From Candidatus Zhuqueibacterota bacterium (GTDB lineage: Bacteria; Zhuqueibacterota; QNDG01; JABMRT01): a DNA stretch of 46,635 bases. Shown here piece by piece: positions 1 through 8,496 of the stretch; within the stretch, counting starts at the first letter, position 1; each line of letters starts with the position of its first letter. The notes under the pieces were generated by a model. The model was given only the letters and a program-made list of their open reading frames with translations, made no database searches and had not been told where the DNA came from. The position numbers and the translations under genes are program-made. The stretch covers positions 1 through 46,635 of the forward strand of contig JABMRT010000050.1 in assembly GCA_013202295.1 (NCBI GenBank), in the 5' to 3' direction.

Positions 1-212
1 ACTGTAAGGGATTCAATATATGTTTTATCGGCCATCCCAGGATCGGTCATAATCGTAGCAGGATTAGAATTAACCAGAACAACTTCATACCCTTCCTCTC
101 TCAAAGCTTTACAGGCTTGTGTTCCCGAATAATCAAATTCACATGCTTGACCAATAATAATCGGACCGGATCCAATGATCATTACTTTATGAATATCTTT
201 ACGCTTAGGCAT
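1..212 (-). CDS. carB: Carbamoyl-phosphate synthase large subunit, N-terminal fragment
   Basis: Only the first 70 or so residues are inside the window; the gene runs off the left edge. Reading the minus strand from the ATG at 212-210 gives [20 protein letters not shown], then [17 protein letters not shown], and later [11 protein letters not shown]. These are the nucleotide-binding start of the ATP-grasp large subunit that makes carbamoyl phosphate for pyrimidine and arginine synthesis in the cytoplasm. A strong GGAGG site lies 5 bases upstream of the start, which fixes it. No carA lies directly upstream in this orientation, so the small subunit must be encoded elsewhere. The identity is secure although the gene is partial. 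Confidence 0.95.
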   Translation of the reverse strand, partial: MPKRKDIHKVMIIGSGPIIIGQACEFDYSGTQACKALREEGYEVVLVNSNPATIMTDPGMADKTYIESLT

Positions 213-730
213 TTTTCCTCCATTAAAACGGGGTAAGGGAGATAGAATTTAAATAAAGTTCACAAACAAATTTCTTGTATGGTGACCGTTCAGCATATCA
301 TGATTCAATTGGCATGATCGATATGGTGCTTGCCATCACTCGCGTTATTTCAGTCATTATAAAGTGTATATAATACCTAGTAATTGCTTGACAATATAGA
401 GGCTGATAGAATGAATGTCAAGCAAGATTCATAAAAACACAACAAAATTGTCAGCATTAAACAGGATAGTAGTCAAATTTGGTTGGGGCTGTTTTTATAT
501 TTCTGCGACGAAACAATATGCTTCCAGATTTTGGAACAATAAAAAACACTTGCTTTTTATCTCATGAACTTGCTAATTGTTATTGATTCGACAATCACCA
601 ATCATTTCTTCCAACGGGTTGAAGTCATCTGAGGCGCAAGAGATGCTAAAACCATACGAATAGACATCAAATCTGGATTAAACATAACCATTTTGAGGTG
701 TTTTCATTCATTAACGAAAGGGGACTTGAA
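213..730. other. Divergent intergenic region between carB and the OmpA-like gene
   Basis: About 520 AT-rich bases separate the two divergent genes. Apart from the carB promoter candidate and the ribosome site GAAAGGGG just before 731, I find no convincing ORF, repeat, RNA gene or hairpin here. A plus-strand promoter for the OmpA gene must be present, but no pair of boxes stands out. Confidence 0.5.
367..394 (-). promoter_or_regulatory. Candidate sigma-70 promoter for carB
   Basis: On the minus strand TTGTCA (394-389) is followed after 16 bases by TATATA (372-367). It points at carB and would leave a leader of about 150 bases. I see no terminator or anti-terminator pair in that leader, so pyrimidine attenuation is not supported. 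Confidence 0.35.
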
Positions 731-2152
731 ATGAAAGAGGTGATCCGAGGGGGATTGATTCTTTCGCTTTTGTTTTTAGTTGTTGTAGTACAAGCACAAC
801 CTGCGGCAGGTCGGGGGCATGTGGGTCTCGCCCTGAGCGCTGTAAAAATGGTCGGAGATGAATCCGATGCAAGCATGATCAGCCCATGGGCACAACTCAG
901 CCTGGGCTATGCGATTACGGACAAAATAGATCTTGAAGTCACAGGCGGTTTCGGCTGGGATCGGGCATTTGATACCGAGGAAAGTTTTCCGATCAAATAT
1001 TTCAAGCGGCGTCCGGGTTCGCCATATCGAACCTTTCAGTATCCCATTATGGCACATGTGCGTTATCATCTCCGTGATCAGGAAATGGTCAGTCCCTATC
1101 TGACTCTGGGGGCCGGCATGCTGATCTGGGATCTCAGGGATGTCAGTGGTGTGGATAAATGGTTCTGGGGCTCACGATTCGGTGAGACTGTTCATGATAC
1201 ACAGACCAATCCATTAATCAGTTTGGGCGCTGGATTGGAATGGTGTATTACCCAGCAATTCGGAGTGGATTTTAGCCTGCGTTATCAATACCTGATCAAT
1301 CAGGATGTGGATATGACCGGCTACGGTGACGTGAATACAGGAAACATAGAATTTCGAATTGCAGCAAAATGGTTCTTCGGCGGGAGCACCGATTCAGACG
1401 CAGACGGTGTTCTGAACCGATATGACGGTTGTCCGAAAGATCCCGAAGATATGGATGGTTTTGAAGATGAGGATGGATGTCCCGATCCCGACAATGATGG
1501 CGACGGTATTCCGGATATGCACGATAAAGCACCCAATGCTGCCGAAGATGTGGATGGCTTTGAAGATGCGGATGGTGTACCGGATCTGGATAATGATAAT
1601 GATGGCATTCCGGATGATCGTGATGCGGCCCCCAATATAGCTGAAGACATTGATGGATTTGAAGATGAAGACGGCAAACCCGATCCGGATAATGATCAAG
1701 ACGGTATCCCCGATGAGAAAGATGACTGCCCGAACGAACCGGAGACTGTGAATGGATTTGAAGATGACGACGGCTGCCCGGATGAGGAAATGGAGGTCAT
1801 TATTTCAAAAGAAGCGGGAACTGTGATTCAGGGTGTGACTTTCAATACGGGAAGTTCGGAGCTCTCGCTTAACGCACAAAGCGTGCTTGATGGGGTATTC
1901 AGAACAATGGAAGCCAATCCGGCAATGAAAATGGAAGTCGGCGGTTATTCCGACAGCACCGGACCGCTTGCATTGAATATGCGATTGTCGCAGGCGCGAG
2001 CCGATGCGGTTAAGGCCTATCTTGTGAGACAGGGCATCAATCCCACACGGATTGAGTCCAAAGGCTATGGTCCGGCCAGTCCGGTTGCGACCAACAGCAC
2101 AGCGGAGGGTCGCGCACAAAACAGACGTATCGAATTCATCCGAACGGATTAA
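731..2152 (+). CDS. OmpA-family outer membrane protein with thrombospondin type 3 repeats
   Basis: This 473-residue protein probably ties the outer membrane to peptidoglycan. It has a signal peptide (1-22, ending AQA-like before QPAAG) and a beta-barrel-like region (about 25-215). An Asp-rich stretch (about 220-352) follows, and then an OmpA C-terminal domain (about 355-473) with the GGYSDSTG and GRAQNRRIEF signatures. The Asp-rich stretch contains three copies of a 33-residue thrombospondin type 3 unit, each with the DxDxDGIPD calcium-binding pattern, plus a partial fourth. ATG 731 is chosen over an in-frame GTG at 698 because AGGGG precedes it and it opens directly into the signal peptide. 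The gene stands alone and is closed by a strong terminator. This architecture is common in FCB-group bacteria; the specific role is unknown. Confidence 0.9.
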   Translation: MKEVIRGGLILSLLFLVVVVQAQPAAGRGHVGLALSAVKMVGDESDASMISPWAQLSLGYAITDKIDLEVTGGFGWDRAFDTEESFPIKYFKRRPGSPYRTFQYPIMAHVRYHLRDQEMVSPYLTLGAGMLIWDLRDVSGVDKWFWGSRFGETVHDTQTNPLISLGAGLEWCITQQFGVDFSLRYQYLINQDVDMTGYGDVNTGNIEFRIAAKWFFGGSTDSDADGVLNRYDGCPKDPEDMDGFEDEDGCPDPDNDGDGIPDMHDKAPNAAEDVDGFEDADGVPDLDNDNDGIPDDRDAAPNIAEDIDGFEDEDGKPDPDNDQDGIPDEKDDCPNEPETVNGFEDDDGCPDEEMEVIISKEAGTVIQGVTFNTGSSELSLNAQSVLDGVFRTMEANPAMKMEVGGYSDSTGPLALNMRLSQARADAVKAYLVRQGINPTRIESKGYGPASPVATNSTAEGRAQNRRIEFIRTD

Positions 2153-2157
2153 ACTCC

Positions 2158-2187
2158 AAGGCGGCCCGAAAGGGCCGCCTTTTTTGT
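2158..2187 (+). terminator. Intrinsic terminator after the OmpA-like gene
   Basis: Perfect 10-base stem, AAGGCGGCCC (2158-2167) pairing with GGGCCGCCTT (2172-2181), with a GAAA tetraloop and a following T run. It begins 6 bases after the stop codon. Confidence 0.93.
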
Positions 2188-2216
2188 TTAACACTCTTCT
2201 TTTTCGAAAATAGATA

Positions 2217-2245
2217 TTGATTCCCAATTTTGCTCTTCATAATAT
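2217..2245 (+). promoter_or_regulatory. Predicted sigma-70 promoter for the GH44 operon
   Basis: TTGATT (2217-2222), a 17-base spacer, then TAATAT (2240-2245). It lies just after the upstream terminator and about 40 bases before the GH44 start. Confidence 0.55.
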
Positions 2246-2287
2246 GTATGGAAGATAAATCCTGTAATAAGTTAAATTGGGGAAATT

Positions 2288-4147
2288 ATGAAAATGTTTG
2301 TTGTTGGTTTTATTGTCGTCTTGCTTTTACCGGTCAGTTTTATTCTTGCTGATGTACGAATACAAATTGATCTGACTACCGAGACCTGGCCGATCAGTTC
2401 CCTGCTTTATGGAGTAAATCAAGATATGGGGCTCTCGATCTGGAAATCGCGACGGATCGGCGGCAACCGCATGACCGGATACAACTGGGAAACCAATGCC
2501 TCGAACGCGGGCGCGGACTGGTATCATTCCAGCGATAATTTCATGTTGTCCAATTCCGATATCCCCTCGAACCAGTGGAATCAACCTGGCGTAGTAATCA
2601 CACACTTTCATGATCAATCCCTTGCCATGAATGCCTATTCACTTGTCACGCTGGAAATGGCGGGGTACGTTGCACGAGATATGAACGGAGAGGTCAGTGA
2701 GGCAGAGACTGCACCTTCGAGTCGATGGAATGCGGTGATCGCCAAGAAACCGACGCCCTTGAGTGCGTATCCCAGTTTGCTGGATTTCACGGTGTACATG
2801 GATGAGCAGGTCTACTTTTTAACACAAACCTACGGCATGTCCACCGATGCCAATGGTATCAGGGCTTACGCGTTGGATAATGAACCAGCACTCTGGTCAA
2901 GCACCCATTCGAGGATTCATCCTGATGCCCTAACATGCGAGGAGTTGATTCAGCGCAGTTTGGAATATGCGTCTGCCATCAAGGATGTGGATCCCGATTG
3001 TGAGATTTTCGGACCGGCATTGTATGGTATGGGCGCCTATGCCACTCTACAGGGTGCACCGGATTGGAGTGCGGTTCAGGACGATTATCTCTGGTTCATT
3101 GATTACTATCTGGCTGAGATGAAAAAGGTCGAGGATGCGACGGGCCGGCGATTTCTCGATGTGCTTGATGTGCATTGGTATCCTGAAGCGCAAGGCGATG
3201 AGCGTATTACTGAGGGAGGTACAACTCCGGCAGATAATCAAGCACGAGTTCAGGCCTCACGCTCGCTATGGGATCCTAACTATGTTGAAGACAGCTGGAT
3301 TGGGCAGTACATGCAACAGTATCTGCCGCTGATTCCAAAGCTCATTGCTTCTGTTGAGCAATATTATCCCGGTACGAAACTGGCGTTTACTGAATTTAAT
3401 TGGGGCAATGGTGAGCATGTTTCAGACGGTATCGCGATTACGGATGTGTTGGGCATTTTCGGGCAGTATGGTGTTTATTTTTCGACGTTATGGGGAGGCG
3501 GCAGTGAAAGCATATACACGCAGGCGGCCTACAGGATGTTCCTTGATTATAACGGCCAAGGCGGCGAATTCGGGAACACAGGTATCCATGCCACCACCAA
3601 TGACAGTGTGAGCACCTCGGTTTACGCCTCCATTCATGATGGTGATGCCACACGACTGCACCTAATCGCAATCAATAAAAATCTTTATCTTCCGACCACG
3701 CTGGATATTCAAATTTCCGGCTCCATGCAATATACATCTGCGACGGTTTATGGATTTGATTCGGGGAGCGCACAGATTCAGCAGATCCAAACCATTAATT
3801 CTATCGAAGACAATCAATTCACGTTCAACATGGACAGAGCCTCTGTGTCACATCTGGTTCTTGAAGGTGCAGGCATGACAGGCGTATTCGATTCGCAATT
3901 GGATGCATTTCCCAATCCGTTTGAGAGAGACTGCCAGCTCACATTTTCTGTGAATAACGCGAACCGGATTCGAATTTTTAATGCGATTGGGCAGAGCATT
4001 CGTGTTTACGATTCGCTTGAAAACCGGGAATCGGTGACCTGGGACGGCCGCGATCAGAACGGCCGGATTGTCGCGGACGGGATTTATCTTGTTCAGCTTG
4101 AATCACCGGCAGGTCATTCTACCCGAAAAGTGACGTTCATAAGATAA
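2288..4147 (+). CDS. Secreted GH44 endoglucanase/xyloglucanase with C-terminal sorting domain
   Basis: This 619-residue secreted glycoside hydrolase probably cuts beta-1,4-glucan backbones such as xyloglucan or mixed glucans, as characterised GH44 enzymes do. It has a signal peptide (1-21) and a GH44 TIM barrel carrying GGNRMTGYNWETN near 58-70. The acid/base is E199 in YALDNEPALW and the nucleophile is E369 in AFTEFNWGNG; their spacing matches known GH44 enzymes. A beta-sandwich follows, then from about 534 a Por/FlgD-like sorting domain with FPNPF, the WDGRDQNG turn and a basic end (KVTFIR). GGGGAA precedes the ATG. A Gfo/Idh oxidoreductase follows 12 bases downstream, so the two are probably cotranscribed. 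Family assignment is firm; the preferred substrate is not visible. Confidence 0.92.
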   Translation: MKMFVVGFIVVLLLPVSFILADVRIQIDLTTETWPISSLLYGVNQDMGLSIWKSRRIGGNRMTGYNWETNASNAGADWYHSSDNFMLSNSDIPSNQWNQPGVVITHFHDQSLAMNAYSLVTLEMAGYVARDMNGEVSEAETAPSSRWNAVIAKKPTPLSAYPSLLDFTVYMDEQVYFLTQTYGMSTDANGIRAYALDNEPALWSSTHSRIHPDALTCEELIQRSLEYASAIKDVDPDCEIFGPALYGMGAYATLQGAPDWSAVQDDYLWFIDYYLAEMKKVEDATGRRFLDVLDVHWYPEAQGDERITEGGTTPADNQARVQASRSLWDPNYVEDSWIGQYMQQYLPLIPKLIASVEQYYPGTKLAFTEFNWGNGEHVSDGIAITDVLGIFGQYGVYFSTLWGGGSESIYTQAAYRMFLDYNGQGGEFGNTGIHATTNDSVSTSVYASIHDGDATRLHLIAINKNLYLPTTLDIQISGSMQYTSATVYGFDSGSAQIQQIQTINSIEDNQFTFNMDRASVSHLVLEGAGMTGVFDSQLDAFPNPFERDCQLTFSVNNANRIRIFNAIGQSIRVYDSLENRESVTWDGRDQNGRIVADGIYLVQLESPAGHSTRKVTFIR

Positions 4148-4159
4148 GAGGATTTTAAT

Positions 4160-5194
4160 TTGGCCCCCAAAATACAGATTGGTCTCATTGGAGCCGGCAT
4201 GATTGGCGATGTGCTGATCAATGCAGTTCGAAAAGACGGACGCGGAGAGGTCACGTGGATCGCGACTCGCACAGAGAAAACACTCCAAGCTAAAATGGAG
4301 AAATTCAATGTCCCTAACGGAACCATGGATTATCATGAGCTGCTTCAAGATCCAACTCTCAACGCAGTGATTATCGCTTCGCCGCCATTCACTCATCTTC
4401 AAATGGTGAAAGACGCACTCCAGGCAGGCAAGCACGTTCTGCTTGAAAAGCCGATGGTGATCAATCGCGAAGAACTGGAATCACTTCAGCAAATCGTCGC
4501 GCAACATCCTGATCTGACTGTGCTTGATTGCTCCTGCCGCCACACCAAGCTGACGCCCCGATTCCGGATGATCAAGGAGATGATTGACTCCGACGATTTG
4601 GGTGAGATTTATCATATCCATCAGCGCGGATTGACGCGGGGTACGTTCATTGAATACAATCCGGCGGGTGCGTGGGCGCATCGGAAGTCCATGGCGGGCG
4701 GCGGCCCTTTCCTGGATCTGGGCGTGTATGATCTGGCGTTTCATCTCGGTTTGCTGGATGACAAACCGCAGATTCGCTCCCTCCATTCCTTCACAAGAAA
4801 TGGATTGAAGAAATTTCCAGCCCCATCCTTCCATTCTGACATCGAAGAGCACGGTGCGGCCTGGATGGAGTTTGATACAGGGCTGACCTATTATTATGAG
4901 CGGGGCAATGGAGCGCCCTGTGAAGCGCCCAATCAAACACGGCTTCACGGAACCAAAGGATCACTGCGCTTCAGCTTTAACAGCTGGGATCCCCCGGAAT
5001 TGGATTTTTTCCACATGGAAGGCGGAAAAGAAAAACAGACGACCCTGACAATGCCGTCACAGGGCGGGGAGGAGGACAATGTGGAACTCATCCAGCACTT
5101 TCTTGATGTGATCCTCGATGGTGTGAAGCCTTTGATGCCGGTGAATTTGGCGGCAAGGCATTTGGAGATTTTATTCAGGATAATTGAAGAGTAG
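4160..5194 (+). CDS. Gfo/Idh/MocA family NAD(P)-dependent oxidoreductase
   Basis: A 344-residue cytoplasmic dehydrogenase of the Gfo/Idh/MocA family, which oxidises or reduces sugars and sugar derivatives. The Rossmann motif GAGMIG is at 11-16 and the family EKP motif at 96-98 (in LLEKPMV). The C-terminal half fits the GFO_IDH_MocA C-terminal alpha/beta domain. The start is a TTG preceded by AAGAGG, because no better-placed ATG exists. Placement 12 bases after the GH44 gene suggests it processes a sugar released by the secreted glucanase, but the substrate cannot be read from the sequence. A second, distant member of the family lies at 37651 in the lipid A operon and should not be taken as a duplicate. 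Confidence 0.85.
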   Translation: MAPKIQIGLIGAGMIGDVLINAVRKDGRGEVTWIATRTEKTLQAKMEKFNVPNGTMDYHELLQDPTLNAVIIASPPFTHLQMVKDALQAGKHVLLEKPMVINREELESLQQIVAQHPDLTVLDCSCRHTKLTPRFRMIKEMIDSDDLGEIYHIHQRGLTRGTFIEYNPAGAWAHRKSMAGGGPFLDLGVYDLAFHLGLLDDKPQIRSLHSFTRNGLKKFPAPSFHSDIEEHGAAWMEFDTGLTYYYERGNGAPCEAPNQTRLHGTKGSLRFSFNSWDPPELDFFHMEGGKEKQTTLTMPSQGGEEDNVELIQHFLDVILDGVKPLMPVNLAARHLEILFRIIEE

Positions 5195-5222
5195 TGTGTT
5201 CATCCAGATTTTTCGGAATAAG

Positions 5223-5254
5223 AAAAGCCCCTGAAATTTTTCAGGGGCTTTTTT
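5223..5254 (+). terminator. Bidirectional intrinsic terminator between convergent genes
   Basis: AAAAGCCCCTGAAA (5223-5236) pairs with TTTCAGGGGCTTTT (5239-5252). The GC core has A and T tracts on both sides, so it can stop transcription from the Gfo/Idh gene and from the minus-strand gene ending at 5277. Confidence 0.88.
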
Positions 5255-5276
5255 AATCCAGAATGTTGAAGGAAGT

Positions 5277-6413
5277 TTATTTCATAAGCAGAATCTTTCG
5301 CGAGAGCTGAGAAGTCCGATTTCCAGTACCGGTATCCATGTGTACAAAATAGACTCCGCTCGGTACGATCTGGCCGGTCATGCTGGTTCCATCCCATCTT
5401 GCTGCGTGAATCCCAACAGATTGAGATCCTGTAAACAGGGTTTTCACATGACGGCCATTGACATCATATACTGACAAGGTCACATCTCCTGGCTGGTTTA
5501 ATTCGTAGGGAATGGTCACGTTCATATTGAACGGATTGGGATAGGCATTGTGAAGCGTGAATGATGAAATGCCTTTTCCTGACATGTTGATGGCCTTTAC
5601 CGAAGAAACCTGGTCATCAATTATAGACACCTCATCAAGATAGAAACCGATGAGATTGTTGGCTATATTAAACTTTAAAATCGCGCCCGGATCATCATCT
5701 ACACAGTCAAAATAAAAGGGCCCGTACCAGTCAATGCCATCCACTGTAATATCTTCATGCAAGTATTCTATATGAGGCTCCACATTCTGCTGAATTGTCA
5801 TATCGATTTCTTTTTCATCGTCAGCGGCAGCCGCGAATGTAATCTCATAACTATGTCCTGGATAAATAGGGAAATCGTGCTGGAGCTGCAGATGCCACTC
5901 CATGGTGCCGGCTTGTGTCACATCCACATATAGATAGGTGTCGTCATCGAATAAGCCGTCATCATAGGCTTCCATATTGCCCGCGGCACCTTCGTATCCC
6001 ACCAGTCTCCAGGGCGTGGTTTTCAGACAGTCGAAACTGCCGTTTAATATCAGATCACCGTGATCCAAGTCCCCTACTTTGATAAGAATTGTGTCTGAGT
6101 AAGCAACCGTGTTATCTTGGTCTCTGGCACGCGCATACACCCTGTAATTTCCAGCAGGCACTTCCTCCCATAATATCCCATAAGGCTCATCATTACTAAG
6201 ACCGACACTGCCTTCCTGATAATAATATCGAACTTCTTTCATACCGTCCGCTGCGGTTGTTTGAACATCCACTTCGAATTGTATGTCAGAACAAACCGCA
6301 TAGCTGGCGCCGTATGACGGGCTGGTTATCTCAACAGTGAGTTCCGCGTATGTAATTCCTGTTACAAGCAAGCTGATGCCCAATGTCCAAAACCAGATTC
6401 TTGATGTTTTCAT
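5277..6413 (-). CDS. Secreted CBM-containing protein with Ig-like and sorting domains, no catalytic domain
   Basis: A 378-residue secreted protein. It has a signal peptide (1-23) and an Ig-like sandwich (about 25-115, starting LTVEITSPSYGASY). A CBM4/9-like module follows (about 118-266, NGSFD near the start and GFYLDEVSIID at the end), then a Por/FlgD-like sorting domain (about 285-378) with YPNPFN, VYDVNGR, SGVYFVHMD and the end KILLMK. No glycoside hydrolase domain is visible, so it probably acts as a surface glycan-binding protein rather than an enzyme. ATG 6413 is preferred over an in-frame TTG 12 bases earlier because GGAGAA sits just upstream of the ATG. It is monocistronic, between its own promoter and a terminator. 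The CBM call rests on fold-like pattern and is less certain than the sorting domain. Confidence 0.8.
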   Translation of the reverse strand: MKTSRIWFWTLGISLLVTGITYAELTVEITSPSYGASYAVCSDIQFEVDVQTTAADGMKEVRYYYQEGSVGLSNDEPYGILWEEVPAGNYRVYARARDQDNTVAYSDTILIKVGDLDHGDLILNGSFDCLKTTPWRLVGYEGAAGNMEAYDDGLFDDDTYLYVDVTQAGTMEWHLQLQHDFPIYPGHSYEITFAAAADDEKEIDMTIQQNVEPHIEYLHEDITVDGIDWYGPFYFDCVDDDPGAILKFNIANNLIGFYLDEVSIIDDQVSSVKAINMSGKGISSFTLHNAYPNPFNMNVTIPYELNQPGDVTLSVYDVNGRHVKTLFTGSQSVGIHAARWDGTSMTGQIVPSGVYFVHMDTGTGNRTSQLSRKILLMK

Positions 6414-6449
6414 TGTGTTCTCCAAAGTTGTTATCTGTTTACATTCTTA

Positions 6450-6477
6450 ATTAAAGGATTCATTTTTAATTTGTCAA
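6450..6477 (-). promoter_or_regulatory. Predicted sigma-70 promoter for the CBM protein
   Basis: On the minus strand a perfect TTGACA (6477-6472) is followed after 16 bases by TTTAAT (6455-6450), or after 17 by TTAATT. It lies about 37 bases from the start codon. Confidence 0.6.
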
Positions 6478-6522
6478 TAGAAATAATCCTGTTTTTAAAT
6501 TTCAGGTTCCTCCGAAATTCAC

Positions 6523-6551
6523 TTGCATTGAATGAAAAAGATGTGTTAGAT
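6523..6551 (+). promoter_or_regulatory. Predicted sigma-70 promoter for deoC
   Basis: TTGCAT (6523-6528), exactly 17 bases, then TTAGAT (6546-6551). It lies 30 bases before the deoC start and is divergent from the promoter at 6450-6477. Confidence 0.5.
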
Positions 6552-6581
6552 TAGTCTGTTCAATCATAATGTGAGGTAAAG

Positions 6582-7334
6582 ATGAATCCTGTTTATGAAC
6601 TGGCAAAATTGATCGACCATTCATTGCTGCACCCGACCATGACCGATGATCAACTCAAGATGGGATGCGAGCTGGCAAAGAAGTATGATACCGCATCGGT
6701 ATGCATCAAACCATACGCCATTCGTCAGGCGGCTGAATGGCTCACCGGATCAGATGTCCTCGTGGGTACGGTCATTGGATTTCCGCATGGCAATTCCGCG
6801 ATTGACATCAAGGTAGCTGAGACGATCCAGGCGTGTAAGGATGGTGCCGTGGAGATCGACATGGTGGTGAACGTAGGGAAGGTGTTGGGTGAAGACTGGA
6901 ATTTTGTGGATAAGGAAATCCGGGCAATTCTCAAAGCGTGCCGGGATCACAAGGCGATTCTGAAAGTAATTTTTGAGAACGATTATCTGACGGAGGATCG
7001 ATTTAAAATCCGCCTTTGTGAAATCTGTCGCGAGGCAGGTGTGGATTATGTGAAGACATCCACAGGATATGGATTTGTAAAAAATGTTGATGGCGTGTAT
7101 GGATATCAGGGCGCCACGGAGCATGATTTGAAACTCATGCTGCATCATGCGGGTCCGGATATGAAAGTCAAGGCAGCGGGCGGCGTGCGCACGCTGGATG
7201 ATCTGCTCCATGTCAAGGAGCTGGGTGTCTCTCGTGTCGGCGCCTCAGCCACGGCGACTATGCTCGAAGAGGCCAAGGCGCGATATGGTGTGGGAAATGC
7301 GGAGGCTGTGGATGGAGAAAGTGAAGGTTATTAA
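6582..7334 (+). CDS. deoC: Deoxyribose-phosphate aldolase
   Basis: A 250-residue cytoplasmic class I aldolase that splits 2-deoxyribose 5-phosphate into acetaldehyde and glyceraldehyde 3-phosphate. The Schiff-base lysine is K158 in YVKTSTGYG, with D93 in EIDMVVNVG and K197 in VKAAGGVR as the usual catalytic partners. Length is normal for the family. GAGGT lies upstream of the ATG. The next gene, a GH5 lipoprotein, begins 21 bases later, so the pair is likely one transcript. No other deo genes are present. Its presence in a glycan region may be incidental nucleoside salvage or aldehyde handling. Confidence 0.95.
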   Translation: MNPVYELAKLIDHSLLHPTMTDDQLKMGCELAKKYDTASVCIKPYAIRQAAEWLTGSDVLVGTVIGFPHGNSAIDIKVAETIQACKDGAVEIDMVVNVGKVLGEDWNFVDKEIRAILKACRDHKAILKVIFENDYLTEDRFKIRLCEICREAGVDYVKTSTGYGFVKNVDGVYGYQGATEHDLKLMLHHAGPDMKVKAAGGVRTLDDLLHVKELGVSRVGASATATMLEEAKARYGVGNAEAVDGESEGY

Positions 7335-7355
7335 ACTTTATCAAAGGAGATCAAA

Positions 7356-8447
7356 ATGAAAATGGGAATTATTTGGGCATGGCTTTTTATCCTGACCCTT
7401 TCTGTGGCGTGCTCCTTCTTGACCACGGAAAAGAAGTTTACCGTCCAAAGGGGTACAAATATTTCACACTGGCTCTCACAGAGTGATCGCCGCGGTGAGG
7501 AGCGTGTGGCCTGGTTCACAGAGAAGGATGTGGCATATCTGGCCAGTCTTGGATTTGACCATCTGCGCATCCCGGTAGACGAAGAACAGCTCTGGGATGA
7601 AGCGGGCAACAAGGAACTGGAAGCGTTCGCGCTGCTGCAATCCAGTTTGGACTGGAGTGAGAAATACGGATTGCGAGCCATTGTGGATCTTCACATTTTG
7701 CGCTCACATTATTTCAACGCGATCGATATTCCTTTGTGGACCGATCCTGCGGCTCAAGATCATTTTGTCCAGTTGTGGCGTGAACTTTCAACCGAACTCA
7801 AGGATCGCCCCGCACATTTGGTGGCTTACGAACTGATGAATGAAGCTGTGGCCGAAGATCCCGATGACTGGAACCAACTTGTAGCAAGGGCATTCTCAGT
7901 GGTTCGCGAGCAGGAACCGGAACGTGTGATCGTGATCGGATCCAACCGCTGGCAGATTGTGGATACCTTTGATGTGCTGAAGGTGCCTGAAAATGATCCT
8001 AATATCCTTTTAAGTTTTCACTTTTATACACCCATGACGTTTACGCATCATCAGGCAAGCTGGTGGCGAAATGGCGGTGAATATACAGGACCGGTAAAGT
8101 ATCCGGGCCTGATTGTGGAAGAGAAAGATCTGGATGGATTTCCTGAGAATGTTCAGGAGACAACTCGCAATAATAACGGTGTCTTCAACGCCGATACACT
8201 TGAGGCAATGTTAGAAAAACCCTTAAAAAAGCGTGAAGAGCTGGGACTTCCTTTATATTGTGGCGAGTGGGGATGCCTTCCAACTGTGCCTGAAAAAGAT
8301 CGGATGCAGTGGTACACTGACATGAGAACCATGCTCGAGAAAAATGATATTGGTTGGGCAACCTGGGATTATAAAGGTGATTTCGGGATTCGTAACAGAG
8401 AAACGGGTGAGCCTGTTGAACCATTGATTGAGGTGTTGTTGAAGTAG
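7356..8447 (+). CDS. GH5-family glycoside hydrolase, probable lipoprotein
   Basis: A 363-residue GH5 (cellulase superfamily) enzyme. The N-terminus is hydrophobic and ends at C19 (LSVACS). That is a weak lipobox, since position -3 is Ser rather than Leu, but it makes membrane anchoring likely. The barrel shows RGTNISHWL early, FDHLRIPVDE, VDLHI, acid/base E163 in AYELMNEAV, SFHFYTP, and nucleophile E304 in YCGEWG. No binding module or sorting domain is attached, unlike the GH5 at 13218, which suggests a periplasmic or inner-face role on oligosaccharides. AAGGAG precedes the ATG. It is convergent with the AT-rich SIR2 module. The GH5 subfamily and so the exact bond cut cannot be fixed by eye. 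Confidence 0.87.
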   Translation: MKMGIIWAWLFILTLSVACSFLTTEKKFTVQRGTNISHWLSQSDRRGEERVAWFTEKDVAYLASLGFDHLRIPVDEEQLWDEAGNKELEAFALLQSSLDWSEKYGLRAIVDLHILRSHYFNAIDIPLWTDPAAQDHFVQLWRELSTELKDRPAHLVAYELMNEAVAEDPDDWNQLVARAFSVVREQEPERVIVIGSNRWQIVDTFDVLKVPENDPNILLSFHFYTPMTFTHHQASWWRNGGEYTGPVKYPGLIVEEKDLDGFPENVQETTRNNNGVFNADTLEAMLEKPLKKREELGLPLYCGEWGCLPTVPEKDRMQWYTDMRTMLEKNDIGWATWDYKGDFGIRNRETGEPVEPLIEVLLK

Positions 8448-8465
8448 GTATTTTGATATTCTATA

Positions 8466-8494
8466 TTGTAGTCCATCTACATGATGGACTACAA
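8466..8494. terminator. Perfect inverted repeat between convergent genes
   Basis: TTGTAGTCCATC (8466-8477) and GATGGACTACAA (8483-8494) form a perfect 12-base stem with a 5-base loop. It lies between the GH5 stop and the SIR2-module stop. There is no long T run, only CTTTATTTC on the plus side, so terminator function is likely but not textbook. Confidence 0.6.
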
Positions 8495-8496
8495 CT

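Noticed and set aside
213-366. Pyrimidine attenuator or riboswitch in the carB leader
   Set aside because: No terminator hairpin with T run or conserved aptamer pattern is visible in the leader.
698-730. GTG start extending the OmpA-like protein by 11 residues
   Set aside because: ATG 731 has a better ribosome site and opens right into the signal peptide.
1321-1677. Ser/Pro-rich minus-strand ORF
   Set aside because: Antisense of the Asp-rich thrombospondin type 3 repeats; the low-complexity composition follows from the repeat.
1450-1790. Tandem DNA repeat or CRISPR-like array
   Set aside because: The about 99-base period is the coding repeat of three thrombospondin type 3 units, without constant repeats and unique spacers.
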